Shown piece after piece: positions 51,969-60,014 of a stretch of 64,000 nt of DNA. The position numbers and the translations under genes were made by a program. The stretch's first letter is position 1. The number at the start of each line of letters is the position of its first letter. Under the pieces are notes generated by a model. It made no database searches. It was not told the DNA's origin and saw only the letters and a list, made by a program, of their open reading frames with translations. Source of the stretch: Hyphomicrobium sp. Lineage in GTDB: Bacteria; Pseudomonadota; Alphaproteobacteria; Rhizobiales; Hyphomicrobiaceae. Where the stretch lies: assembly GCA_022843145.1 (NCBI GenBank), contig JALHOF010000002.1, positions 215,092-279,091 on the forward strand, given 5' to 3'.

Positions 51969-52685
51969 CTACCGTCCAGCCCGCGCGAACTTGCGATACC
52001 ATCCCTCGGACGCCTGGGTGTTGCGCAGGATCTTCTGCCGCGCGAGTGTTTCCTCCTCGGTCTCCGCCCGCACGTCACCGTCGATATGCGTGCCGTTCCG
52101 GCGGAACGGGATCACCTGCACGAGCGGTGTGCCTTTCTCGATCGTGTAGAGCCCGTCCTTTGCGGTGGCAAAGAACGGAAAATGGATGTGCGACGCGTAG
52201 GTATCGGTGTCGACGACTCCCGCCACGGCCTCGAAGACGTCGTTCGGCCGGTTGAGCGGCGGCAGGAACAGGCAGCTCCATCCCGGGGGGGTCACGATCG
52301 ACCAGTAGTTGTGAAACTTGCACGGTGGCTGCCGGTCGCGCGGATTGCCCGCGACCTGAAAGTTGGCGTGGTTCGACACCATCACGCGGTCGATCTCCCA
52401 GCCCGCATCGACGGTCTGCCCGTTGTCGCGCACGTCGAGCCGCACTGTGGCGGCCAGCGGCAAGATCCATCCCGTAGTCAAGGCGTCGAGGAAAGGCATG
52501 CAGCGCTTTACCGTCAGCCCATTGTTGCGCGTGTGAACCTGGTTGTTGTCGATCGCCGGCAAGCGCCGGAACCAGTCGGGCATGACCGATTTCGCGGGCA
52601 CGGGTTCGGCGATCACGCCTTTGTCCTCAGGCGCGCAGAGGAATGTGACCTTGGGTGGCGCAATTGATTTCAGCAGCGTGAACAT
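51969..52685 (-). CDS. DUF6065-like protein
   Basis: A 238-residue soluble protein starting MFTLLKSIAPPKVTFLCAPEDKGVIAEPVPAKSVMPDWF, with CMPFLDALTTGWILPL, KFHNYWSIVTPPGWSCLFLPPLNRP and a basic C-terminus. The pattern matches proteins annotated DUF6065, whose function is unknown; the number is given from memory. His/Asp residues in HTRNN and YASHIHFPFF could bind metal, but no known catalytic motif is clear. It has its own ECF promoter whose -35 region is identical to that of the sigma operon. Confidence 0.65.
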   Translation of the reverse strand: MFTLLKSIAPPKVTFLCAPEDKGVIAEPVPAKSVMPDWFRRLPAIDNNQVHTRNNGLTVKRCMPFLDALTTGWILPLAATVRLDVRDNGQTVDAGWEIDRVMVSNHANFQVAGNPRDRQPPCKFHNYWSIVTPPGWSCLFLPPLNRPNDVFEAVAGVVDTDTYASHIHFPFFATAKDGLYTIEKGTPLVQVIPFRRNGTHIDGDVRAETEEETLARQKILRNTQASEGWYRKFARAGR

Positions 52686-52723
52686 GTGCGGCTCCTCTAT
52701 TCGGGCTGCGGACTGGAGTGTCT

Positions 52724-52748
52724 AACGCTGGAGGGCGGGGACTATTCC
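52724..52748 (-). promoter_or_regulatory. ECF promoter of the DUF6065-like gene
   Basis: Minus strand GGAATAG-N14-CGTT, 39-63 bp upstream of the start codon. The first eleven bases GGAATAGTCCC are the same as in the sigma operon promoter. Confidence 0.8.
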
Positions 52749-52834
52749 ATCGCCGAGGATAAGCGGGCGTGCCGACGACGCGGTCCGCCTAGCCGGCGGC
52801 GTCGGCGGTCTCGATTTATTTGTCGCCGGCATGG

Positions 52835-52859
52835 GGAATAGAACGCCGCCGACGCCGTT
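52835..52859 (+). promoter_or_regulatory. ECF promoter of the MacA/MacB-like operon
   Basis: GGAATAG-N14-CGTT, about 75 bp before ATG 52935. The two promoters for the DUF6065-like gene and the exporter face away from each other. Confidence 0.78.
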
Positions 52860-52934
52860 CTCCACGTCGGCCAAGCTCTCGAACTACGTCAGCAGAAGGG
52901 TTGGCCGCTTCGCGCGTACCCAGCAGGTGGACCG

Positions 52935-54332
52935 ATGCCGCAGAAGAACCCGACGTTCCTGATCACCGCAGCGCAATCTCGCGCGATAGTCCCATACAGC
53001 GACGCCCCGGAAGTGAAGCAGGAAAGACAAAAGCGCAGCTTCTGGTTCGGCATCGATCAGGTCATCAACACGCTCGTCATGATGGCCGTGGTTGGCGTCT
53101 TCGCAGGCTATTCGGTTCTCGTCGGCACGACACCCATTTCAGAAGCGCCACCAGCATCCGATCCGCTCGCCAGTCCCGCCGCATCGCGGTTCGTCACGGC
53201 GCCCGTGACCAAGGGCGACCTTCTGGTCCGCGTCTCGGCCACGGGCACCGTCGAGCCCGTCCGCCTCGTCGACGTTTCGACGGAACTCTCCGGAACGATC
53301 AAAGCGGTTCACGTCGAGAACAACGATATCGTCAAGGCTGGCCAGGTCATTGCGGAGTTGGATTCCGAAACGCAGACCATCGAGTTTCGAAGGGCGGAGG
53401 CACAAGTCGCAGCGGCCAAAGCCCGCGTGAAGGAGGCGGAGGCCGCGACCGTGGCCGCGTCGAAAGAACTCGCTCGCAAGAAGACGCTCGCAGCGCGCGA
53501 CCTCGCACCGGCGCGCGACCTCGACAACGCCAGCGCCAGCTCTCAGCAGACCCGCGCCACGGTCGACGCGCTCAGCGCCGATTTGAAGGCCGCGGAGGCC
53601 AATCTCGCGATCGCGCGGACCAACGTCCAGAAGGGACGCATCGTATCGCCGATCGACGGCATCGTCCTGCGCCGCAACATCGAGCCTGGACAGACCGTAG
53701 CGGCGACCCTGCAGTCGCCTGTGCTGTTCCGGCTTGCTCAAGATCTCGAGCGCATGCAGATCCGCGTCGACATCGACGAGGCCGACGCGCTGACCGTGCG
53801 CGCGGGCCAGCCCGCCTCGTTCACCGTGCAGGCGCTGCGCGATCGCCCACTCGAAGCGCGTGTCGAAAAGCTCCATGTCGGTGCCGAAGTCGTGCAGGGC
53901 GTCGTGACATACAAGGCGATCCTCAGCTTCGATAATTCCGGATTAGGGCTCCGGCCGGGCATGACGGCGATGGCCGACATCGTGGTCGAGAACGTGCGCG
54001 GCGGCGTACTCGTACCGAACGCGGCGCTGCGCTTTTCGCCACCGGCCGACGCCGAGACCGAAGGCATGTTGACCGCGGGATCACGATTGCTCGGCGTAAG
54101 TGTCGGCGAAGCGAGCGCGAGCAACGACCGCACTCGCGCTCCATCAGAGGCTCGTGGACCGGGGCAGGGGAATCGCCAACGGGTGTGGGTCGCGGACCGA
54201 GGCAAAGCCAAGTCGATAGAGGTCGAAGCCGGCGCCTCGGATGGAAGCATGACCGAGATCGTGCGCGGCCCGCTAAAGCCGGGTCAACGCGTCATCGTCG
54301 ATCTCACGACCGACAGCCGGGTGCAGCCATGA
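52935..54332 (+). CDS. Periplasmic adaptor (MacA/HlyD-like) of an ABC exporter
   Basis: A 465-residue membrane-fusion protein: one N-terminal helix (about 45-65), a biotinyl-lipoyl domain (VRVSATGTVEPVRLVDVSTELSGTIKAVHVENNDIVKAGQVIAELD), a coiled-coil hairpin (about 145-225), the returning lipoyl half (GRIVSPIDGIVLRRNIEPGQTV) and beta-barrel/membrane-proximal domains. It overlaps the ATPase gene by 4 bp. It links a MacB-type permease to an outer-membrane channel, which is not encoded here. Confidence 0.92.
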   Translation: MPQKNPTFLITAAQSRAIVPYSDAPEVKQERQKRSFWFGIDQVINTLVMMAVVGVFAGYSVLVGTTPISEAPPASDPLASPAASRFVTAPVTKGDLLVRVSATGTVEPVRLVDVSTELSGTIKAVHVENNDIVKAGQVIAELDSETQTIEFRRAEAQVAAAKARVKEAEAATVAASKELARKKTLAARDLAPARDLDNASASSQQTRATVDALSADLKAAEANLAIARTNVQKGRIVSPIDGIVLRRNIEPGQTVAATLQSPVLFRLAQDLERMQIRVDIDEADALTVRAGQPASFTVQALRDRPLEARVEKLHVGAEVVQGVVTYKAILSFDNSGLGLRPGMTAMADIVVENVRGGVLVPNAALRFSPPADAETEGMLTAGSRLLGVSVGEASASNDRTRAPSEARGPGQGNRQRVWVADRGKAKSIEVEAGASDGSMTEIVRGPLKPGQRVIVDLTTDSRVQP

Positions 54333-55060
54333 GTGCGGCAGACCAGACCGAGCCGGTGGTCCTCCTGGAGCTTGCGCGAGCCAGCCGGGTCTATGGCCGG
54401 GGCGATGGTACTGTCGTCGCCATGTCGGATGTCGACGTGAAGGTCCGTGCAGGCGAGTTCGTCACCATCGTCGGCCCGAGCGGCTCCGGTAAATCGACGT
54501 GCCTCAATATTCTCGGCTGCCTCGACCTGCCGACGTCGGGCAATTACCTGCTCGCCGGGCAGGACATGGCGCAGATCAAAGCCGAGCAGCGCGCGGTGAT
54601 CCGCAGGGACAACATCGGATTTGTGCTGCAGAACCCGAACCTGATAGCGCGCATGTCGGCGCTCGAAAACGTCGCACTCCCACTCGTCTATCGTGGACTG
54701 GGCCGAACCGAGCGGCGTCTGCGCGCGCACGCGGCCCTCGAAGCGGTGGGGCTCGGCAATCGCGTTGGTCATCGCCCGGACGAGCTGTCGGGCGGTCAGC
54801 AGCAACGCGTGGCCATCGCACGCGCCATCGTCGCGCAACCCCGCATTCTGATCGCCGACGAGCCGACCGGCGCGCTCGACACCGTCACCAGCGCGGGCGT
54901 CGTCAATCTTCTGCTCGAACTCAATCGCACGATGCGGCTGACAGTCGTGTTGGTCACACATGACCAGAGCGTCGCAGGACGCGCGCCCCGGCTTTGTGTG
55001 TTCCGCGATGGACGTCTGGTGTCGGACGAGACCGGAAGGCGGCGCTTCCATGCTTGTTGA
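54329..55060 (+). CDS. MacB/LolD-type ABC transporter ATPase
   Basis: A 243-residue nucleotide-binding subunit: Walker A GPSGSGKST, Q-loop VLQNPNLI, signature LSGGQQQRVAIARAI, Walker B ILIADEPTGALD, H-loop VLVTHDQ. In MacB itself the ATPase and permease are one chain; here they are split, with the permease gene overlapping by 11 bp. Powers mechanotransmission-type export from the periplasm. Confidence 0.95.
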   Translation: MSAADQTEPVVLLELARASRVYGRGDGTVVAMSDVDVKVRAGEFVTIVGPSGSGKSTCLNILGCLDLPTSGNYLLAGQDMAQIKAEQRAVIRRDNIGFVLQNPNLIARMSALENVALPLVYRGLGRTERRLRAHAALEAVGLGNRVGHRPDELSGGQQQRVAIARAIVAQPRILIADEPTGALDTVTSAGVVNLLLELNRTMRLTVVLVTHDQSVAGRAPRLCVFRDGRLVSDETGRRRFHAC

Positions 55061-56261
55061 AACAATCCGTCTCGCCTTTGAAGCCCTTGGCAGGAATGCA
55101 TTGCGCTCGACCTTGACGGGGCTCGGCATCCTGATCGGCGTCGGCGCCGTGATCGCGATGATCACGATCGGTCAAGGCGCATCCCAGAACGTACGCAACG
55201 AAATCGCTAAACTCGGTTCCGAGTTGTTGACCGTGAGTGTGGGCCAGCAGAAGCGCGGAGGACAGGGCGTTTCGCTCGCCGCCGCCGCGTTCGACTACGC
55301 TGACGTGGAGGCGGTGCGCAGCGAAATTCGCGGATTGCGTCATGTTGCGCCACTCTCAAGCAAGATCGGGCGGATCACCGCGCGAAACGCCAATTGGAAC
55401 GCCAGGATCATCGGCACGGAAAACGCCTACTTCCAGGCGCGCGGCTGGAACTTGGCCGTGGGGCGGCTCTTTGCCGAAGCAGAAATGTACAACGGCAAAC
55501 CGGTCTGCTTGATCGGCGAGACCGTGCGGCAACGGCTGTTTGGAAGCGGACTTGGAGCTGGAGAACTCGTCCGCGTGGCCGGCATTGCGTGCCCGGTCAT
55601 CGGCGTCCTGCAGGCGCGCGGCCAAACCGGCGCAGCCGAAGATGACGACAACGTCATCGCTGTGCCGTTCGACATGTATCAGCGGCGGATTCAAGGATCG
55701 ACCGACATCCAAAGCATCGTGATGGCGGCATATCCCACGGCCAACATGGACCGCCTCAAGATGACCCTGTCCGGACTGATACGCGAGCGCCGGGGCCTCG
55801 GCGCCGCGGATCCGGACGATTTCACGATCCTCGATATGCGCCAGGTCGCCCAATCGATGATGGCTGCAACGCGAACGTTGACATTGTTTCTCGGCGCAAT
55901 CGCCGCCGTCAGTTTGGTGGTCGGCGGGATCGGCATCATGAACATCATGCTGGTTTCGGTGACCGAACGGACGCGAGAGATCGGGGTCCGGCTGACGATC
56001 GGTGCGCTGCCATCCCAGATCCGGCTACAGTTTCTGTGCGAGGCCGTCATACTTACGCTGGCCGGTGGATTGCTCGGCATCCTGGGCGGTCTGGGCACCG
56101 CAGCGGCCGCCGCGCCGCACCTCGCAATTCCCTTCGTCCTCGATCCCGTCGTCGTGGCCGTGACGATCGCGATTTCGACTGTCCTCGGAATCGGATTTGG
56201 TTTTGCACCCGCGGCCAGGGCGGCAAGTCTCGATCCTGTCGAGGCTCTGCGTCACGTTTGA
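55050..56261 (+). CDS. MacB-like ABC permease (FtsX domain)
   Basis: A 403-residue type VII ABC permease: N-terminal helix (LRSTLTGLGILIGVGAVIAMITIG), a large periplasmic MacB domain (about 45-270), and three C-terminal helices of the FtsX domain (LFLGAIAAVSLVVGGIGIMNIMLVSVTERTREIGVRLTIGA...). It works with the upstream ATPase and adaptor. The gene directly downstream encodes a small secreted repeat protein under the same promoter type, a plausible cargo or partner. Confidence 0.94.
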   Translation: MLVETIRLAFEALGRNALRSTLTGLGILIGVGAVIAMITIGQGASQNVRNEIAKLGSELLTVSVGQQKRGGQGVSLAAAAFDYADVEAVRSEIRGLRHVAPLSSKIGRITARNANWNARIIGTENAYFQARGWNLAVGRLFAEAEMYNGKPVCLIGETVRQRLFGSGLGAGELVRVAGIACPVIGVLQARGQTGAAEDDDNVIAVPFDMYQRRIQGSTDIQSIVMAAYPTANMDRLKMTLSGLIRERRGLGAADPDDFTILDMRQVAQSMMAATRTLTLFLGAIAAVSLVVGGIGIMNIMLVSVTERTREIGVRLTIGALPSQIRLQFLCEAVILTLAGGLLGILGGLGTAAAAAPHLAIPFVLDPVVVAVTIAISTVLGIGFGFAPAARAASLDPVEALRHV

Positions 56262-56290
56262 AGAAAGTGCGAACTTCGGACGATTTCGAG

Positions 56291-56315
56291 GGAATGAAAT
56301 ACATCCGCCGACGTT
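56291..56315 (+). promoter_or_regulatory. ECF promoter of the Asn/Ser repeat protein
   Basis: GGAATGA-N14-CGTT, 60-84 bp before ATG 56375. Spacing is the same as in the other five promoters; the seventh -35 base differs. Confidence 0.72.
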
Positions 56316-56374
56316 TCCAATTCGCCCGCCGATCGCAAGTCGGCGGGATTGTTAGAAACCTCATGGAGTAGACC

Positions 56375-56830
56375 ATGAAACATACGATCAGAATGTCGAC
56401 CGTTGCGGCTGCGCTCGCCGTTACTGGCGCCGTCGGCGCTCAGGCTGACGAGACCAGCACGTACGATCAGGCGCGAATGGACCTGATGTCGACGGCGCCC
56501 GTAACCCTCCCCGCGGATGTGGTGCACGAACTCGCCGGCACGAAGGCCGCTACAGTCGAAGGCTGGACCGAGGCTCGCCGTCGCCCTGCATTGCGTCAGC
56601 GCGGCTCATCGAACACGAGTAGCAACTCGTCTTCGAACAGCTCGTCGAACTCGAGCTCCAACTCGTCTTCGAACAGTTCGTCGAACTCGAGCTCGAATTC
56701 ATCTTCGAACAGCTCTTCGAATTCGAGCTCCAACTCGTCCTCGAACAGCTCTTCGAACTCCAGCTCGAACTCATCCTCGAACAGCTCGTCCAACAGCTCT
56801 TCGAACTCGAGCAGCAACTCTTCGACGTAA
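56375..56830 (+). CDS. Secreted protein with an 18-fold Asn-Ser tetrad tail
   Basis: A 151-residue protein in three parts. Residues 1 to about 25 are a signal peptide (STVAAALAVTGAVGAQA, cleavage before DE). Residues about 26-79 are a short charged region (MSTAPVTLPADVVHELAGTKAATVEGWTEARRRP). The last 72 residues are 18 tetrads: one NTSS, sixteen NSSS and a final NSST. Every Asn lies in an N-x-S/T pattern. ATG 56375 follows GGAGTAG. It is placed after a MacAB-like exporter and has an ECF promoter. Function unknown; it could be an exported structural, adhesive or ice/water-binding polymer, or exporter cargo. Confidence 0.85.
   Translation: MKHTIRMSTVAAALAVTGAVGAQADETSTYDQARMDLMSTAPVTLPADVVHELAGTKAATVEGWTEARRRPALRQRGSSNTSSNSSSNSSSNSSSNSSSNSSSNSSSNSSSNSSSNSSSNSSSNSSSNSSSNSSSNSSSNSSSNSSSNSST
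56612..56827 (+). repeat. 12-bp coding repeat with 36-bp higher order
   Basis: Eighteen 12-bp units encode the Asn-Ser tetrads. Within units 2-13 the codons follow a three-unit cycle of 36 bp (AAC TCG TCT TCG, then AAC AGC TCG TCG, then AAC TCG AGC TCC), repeated about four times with mainly synonymous changes; later units are irregular. This shows stepwise duplication and preserved amino acids. Confidence 0.9.
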
Positions 56831-56856
56831 ACGCCAGAGAGCGTGACGTCGGGAAA

Positions 56857-56890
56857 GGTGTCGCGGAGGGGGATCTCTATCCGCGACACC
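56857..56890 (+). terminator. Hairpin after the Asn/Ser repeat gene
   Basis: Perfect 11-bp stem GGTGTCGCGGA / TCCGCGACACC with a 12-nt loop, 27 bp after the stop. No U-run follows, so termination may be partial and the next gene may be read through. Confidence 0.6.
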
Positions 56891-56940
56891 GCCTACCCCA
56901 TGCTACGACGCTGGCGTTCCGGACGCGTGAGGTGCCGATC

Positions 56941-57513
56941 ATGACCCGCAATGATGCGATCATCGAAGATGCCATCATCGTCGACACTGTCGGCGATACC
57001 GAACGGCCGAAAAGGCTTCATCCGCAGCTGGCGCTATGGCTTGCGCGCGGCTTGATCTTCGTCGTCATTGGCACCGGCGCGCTGATGTTCAAGATGGGTC
57101 CAGACTCGCGGCCGGGGCCGGATGCGCGGGACGCTGCTCTATTCCTCGCCGCCACGAACGTCCGACCGGCGAACGCCGAACCGATCCCATCCATCGTGAA
57201 GACGGCATTGCGATCGGAAGCGACGCCTCGTTCAGTCGAAACATCGGTTCTATTGCCATCCTTGCCGCTGCGCTCCTTCGACCGGGGCGTCAGCGAAACG
57301 GTCCGGCCGCCCGAGGCTGAGGACTTGAGGGGCGCGGTCATCCGGGCTCCGAGGGCGCGGGCTATTGCTGGAACGATATCCAGGCCTCATCGCTCGTCCC
57401 GGCACGGCGCCGCGCGATCGGCCCGCTCGGTGCCGCGGCCGCTCTCCATCATCGCCCGCGGTGCGAAGCGCACCGTTCGCACTGTCCGGTTTGCCGTTTC
57501 GCGATTGTTCTGA
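56941..57513 (+). CDS. Single-pass membrane protein with basic tail, unknown
   Basis: About 190 residues from ATG 56941 (GTG 56932 is possible). The acidic cytoplasmic N-terminus MTRNDAIIEDAIIVDTVGDTE is followed by one membrane helix (LWLARGLIFVVIGTGALMF, about 30-48), a periplasmic linker, and a strongly Arg-rich C-terminus (RPHRSSRHGAARSARS...RTVRTVRFAVSRLF). No family recognised. It lacks its own GGAAT-N16-CGTT site, so it is probably cotranscribed with the repeat-protein gene past the hairpin. The 57514-57724 stretch holds no gene. Confidence 0.6.
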   Translation: MTRNDAIIEDAIIVDTVGDTERPKRLHPQLALWLARGLIFVVIGTGALMFKMGPDSRPGPDARDAALFLAATNVRPANAEPIPSIVKTALRSEATPRSVETSVLLPSLPLRSFDRGVSETVRPPEAEDLRGAVIRAPRARAIAGTISRPHRSSRHGAARSARSVPRPLSIIARGAKRTVRTVRFAVSRLF

Positions 57514-57724
57514 ACAACCGGGCGAGATGCATCGTCCAGCGCGAGATGGTCGCGGTCAGCGATCGTCACCAGCCAGGTTCTCTTTTCCGAGCGGTTTCGC
57601 CAGGTCTCCAAGTCCTCGTAAGAGTTCCCCGAGGACGCGCTACCCGCAACGGCTCATCCCGATCTGGAAAGACCAGTCGCGCCGACAATTCTCAAAACTC
57701 AAATAAGTTCAATGGCCTTCTGAA

Positions 57725-57770
57725 TGGTGGAGCCGATCGGGATCGAACCGACGACCTCTGCAGTGCGATT
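57725..57770 (-). other. tRNA-Ala(CGC) 3' fragment, att site of the second element
   Basis: Read on the minus strand it gives anticodon loop ATCGCAC (anticodon CGC), anticodon-stem 3' strand TGCAG, variable loop, a complete T-arm (GTCGG-TTCGATC-CCGAT), acceptor CGGCTCC and ACCA. U70 of the alanine G3-U70 identity pair is present. The 5' half (acceptor, D-arm, stem CTGCA) is missing, so it is not functional. An intact tRNA-Ala(CGC) is expected at the far end of the element, beyond 64000. Confidence 0.85.
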
Positions 57771-57903
57771 TTTGCCGGACGGGTTTTCCCGCGTCCATGG
57801 ATGCTCGCCCAGGTTCAGTTCTAACGTATTGTCTAATAACAAGATTATGCCGCTATCATGTGATCCTCTGAACGCATCGGTGAACCTCAAGGCTTGCATT
57901 CCT

Positions 57904-57954
57904 GCGTGAACCCGGCGTGAACAGCAGGTCGCGAAAGAGGTCACCTGCGTGAAC
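57904..57954 (+). promoter_or_regulatory. GCGTGAAC repeats / LexA-like box before integrase
   Basis: GCGTGAAC occurs at 57904-57911, 57915-57922 and 57947-57954. The first two place GAAC-N7-GAAC at 57908-57922, the alphaproteobacterial LexA operator form, 47 bp before the integrase ATG. They could be integrase arm sites, a LexA operator (SOS-induced mobilisation), or both. Confidence 0.55.
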
Positions 57955-57968
57955 AGGATCTCTGCGCG

Positions 57969-59249
57969 ATGCCGACACTGAAAGCCAATCATAGACAAAT
58001 CCTGGCCGCCAAACCGATCGGCGGGAAGAAGACGCGGTACCGCGTTGAGGGCGTGCCAGGCCTCTGGCTTTATGTCAGTCCGACCGGCGTGCGGACCTGG
58101 TACGCGCGCTACCAGATTGGGGTAGGAAAAGCGCGTCAGGAGCGATGGTATCGGATAGGCGATGCCGGTGCGGTTGGCCTCGCGACCGCAATTAAGAAAT
58201 CCAAGGGCGTGGTCGCCGAAGTCGCGGTGGCCGAGAAAGACCCGCACGCAGAACGCGTCCTTCGCAGCGCAGAGAGCATGACGGTGGGCGATCTTTACGC
58301 AAGCTGGTACGCGCGACATGCGTTGCCGACACTCGCGCGGGCGGAGACAGACGAGACGACGTTTCGCTGTCACATCGACAAAGAGTTCGGGCGCAAAAGA
58401 CTTAAGCAACTCACGCGTGTCGAGATTGGCCAGTTTCGCGACGCGGTGGCCAAGAAGACAACACCTCTGACATCAAACCGCGTGATGGTTCTTTTGAACC
58501 GCATACTCAACTGGGGACTTGATGAAGGTCTGATCGAGTACAATCCGGCGGCTCGTTTGCGCAAAGTCGGAGAACGCAGGCCGCGAGAGCGTGTGCTTGC
58601 GCACGACAACATCCTGAAATTCTGGCAGTCGCTCGACGCAATGGATACATTGTCAGGAGATCCGCGCGCCCCGAAGGGCCGGACGCTCTCGCCCGCGACG
58701 CGCATTGTGTTGCGGGTGCTGTTGTTAACCGGCCAACGGCGTACCGAGGTAGTCGAGGCGAAGAAGAGCGAATTCGAGCTAGCCGGCGAAGAGCCGGTTT
58801 GGACCATTCCGGGCGAGCGGACTAAGAATGGCCTGTTGCACCGCCTACCGCTATGTCCGATGGCAGCGGCAGAATTTCGCAAAGCCATCGCCGTTAGCAG
58901 CGCGGACAGCTTGTACGTTTTTCCTTCAAGCGAGGACCCAAAGCGACCAATCTCTGCGGCTGGGATCACACGCGCCATGGCGCGGCTCATTGTTCAGCTT
59001 CAGATGCCAACCGTATCTCCGCATGACCTTCGGCGAACCGTCGGCACGGAACTGGCGCGGCTGGGATTGCCTGTCCATGTCCGCTCCCTCGTTCTCAACC
59101 ACGCTCCGATGAGCCGTGGCATCACTGACGCCGTCTATAACCGCTATGCCTACGACCGCGAAAAGCGCGAGGCGCTTGAAGCCTGGGAGGGGTTGTTGAC
59201 ACATATGCTGACGGGCGAGCCGGTTCGGACGATCTCCCGCGCCGCATAG
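57969..59249 (+). CDS. Tyrosine integrase of the tRNA-Ala element
   Basis: A 426-residue integrase: N-terminal DUF4102-like arm-binding region (GGKKTRYRVEGVPGLWLYVSPTGVRTWYARYQ), core-binding domain (about 100-200) and catalytic domain with Arg257 in TGQRRTEV, Lys286 in RTKNGLLH, His352/Arg355 in SPHDLRRT, His378 in LNHAP and Tyr390 in VYNRY. It lies 200 bp from the tRNA-Ala fragment and points into the element. It differs clearly in sequence from the first island's integrase. Confidence 0.95.
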   Translation: MPTLKANHRQILAAKPIGGKKTRYRVEGVPGLWLYVSPTGVRTWYARYQIGVGKARQERWYRIGDAGAVGLATAIKKSKGVVAEVAVAEKDPHAERVLRSAESMTVGDLYASWYARHALPTLARAETDETTFRCHIDKEFGRKRLKQLTRVEIGQFRDAVAKKTTPLTSNRVMVLLNRILNWGLDEGLIEYNPAARLRKVGERRPRERVLAHDNILKFWQSLDAMDTLSGDPRAPKGRTLSPATRIVLRVLLLTGQRRTEVVEAKKSEFELAGEEPVWTIPGERTKNGLLHRLPLCPMAAAEFRKAIAVSSADSLYVFPSSEDPKRPISAAGITRAMARLIVQLQMPTVSPHDLRRTVGTELARLGLPVHVRSLVLNHAPMSRGITDAVYNRYAYDREKREALEAWEGLLTHMLTGEPVRTISRAA

Positions 59250-59723
59250 CGAATATGACTGTTACGGCGGTCGCTAAATACCTTCGTGACCGGTGTACTG
59301 GTCAATGAAGCTGCCGTGGAACAGGGCATTGTCGAGACTTTGAGGGTTTCGAGACTATGCGACTGGCTGCCAGGCGGCCTGTAATTCTTGTCCCATAATT
59401 TCTCCTGTGGTTATGCGTTTCAGGAAACAATCAACCTGGAGTGACAGGACGGAACCTGGGTGAACATCTCATGCTGGAGGTGAAAGCAGGCGATCACGCC
59501 GCCCGTAACCAGTCGTTGCATGGGCTACCAAAATAACGCGCATTATCAGCATGATATGCCATTTATTTACCGTAATTTGAAGCTAGTAAGTAACGATGCG
59601 ATGTTTTCTCCGGGACAATTTGGTCTCTGGGGTTTGTGCGGGGGTGTGCGTTCGGCAGGGACAATCCGGTTCCTCCAAAATCCCGACAACTCAGATTGCG
59701 CTACAAGCGCAAGGAGACCGCAC
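59250..59723. other. Intergenic region upstream of alpA
   Basis: About 470 bp, AT-richer than its surroundings, with no supported gene. GAAC-N6-GAAC at 59452-59465 resembles a LexA box but has the wrong spacing. Confidence 0.4.
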
Positions 59724-59951
59724 ATGTCCTCGCTCCATCACCTCCGTATCGTCACTCAAAAAGAACTGAAGCTTTTGGTGCCCTACACGCCGCATCACAT
59801 CTTGCGGCTCGAAAAGGCCGGGAAGTTCCCGCCACGCATTCGTCTCGGTCAAAACCGAGTTGGTTGGCTCCTGATCGAGATCGAAGCGTGGGTCGCATCA
59901 CGGCGTGCTGCCTCGCCGTCACCCTCGTCGCCACATCTGCCCCACGCCTGA
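59724..59951 (+). CDS. AlpA-family small transcriptional regulator
   Basis: A 75-residue winged-HTH protein: LRIVTQKELKLLVPYTPHHILRLEKAGKFPPRIRLGQNRVGWLLIEIEAWVASR. Length and pattern are standard for AlpA, which controls integrase expression or acts as excision factor. AAGGAGA lies 7 bp before ATG 59724, which sets the start; the longer upstream frame is not needed. It shares the GKFP..RL..NRVGW core with the larger AlpA-like protein of the first island. Confidence 0.9.
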   Translation: MSSLHHLRIVTQKELKLLVPYTPHHILRLEKAGKFPPRIRLGQNRVGWLLIEIEAWVASRRAASPSPSSPHLPHA

Positions 59952-60014
59952 AATTGTTGATCGCCGCGGATGCCATGCGTCCGCGATGACCGCTCATCAT
60001 GCTGGGATTGGATC

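Noticed and set aside
52686..52934. A gene between the DUF6065-like and adaptor genes
   Set aside because: The 249 bp hold only two back-to-back ECF promoters; no frame with plausible start context was found.
56596..56889. Acidic Glu/Leu/Phe repeat protein on the minus strand
   Set aside because: It is the reverse complement of the Asn/Ser repeat. The plus frame has a signal peptide, ribosome site and promoter; the minus frame has none.
59452..59465. LexA box upstream of alpA
   Set aside because: The two GAAC elements are 6 bp apart rather than the required 7.
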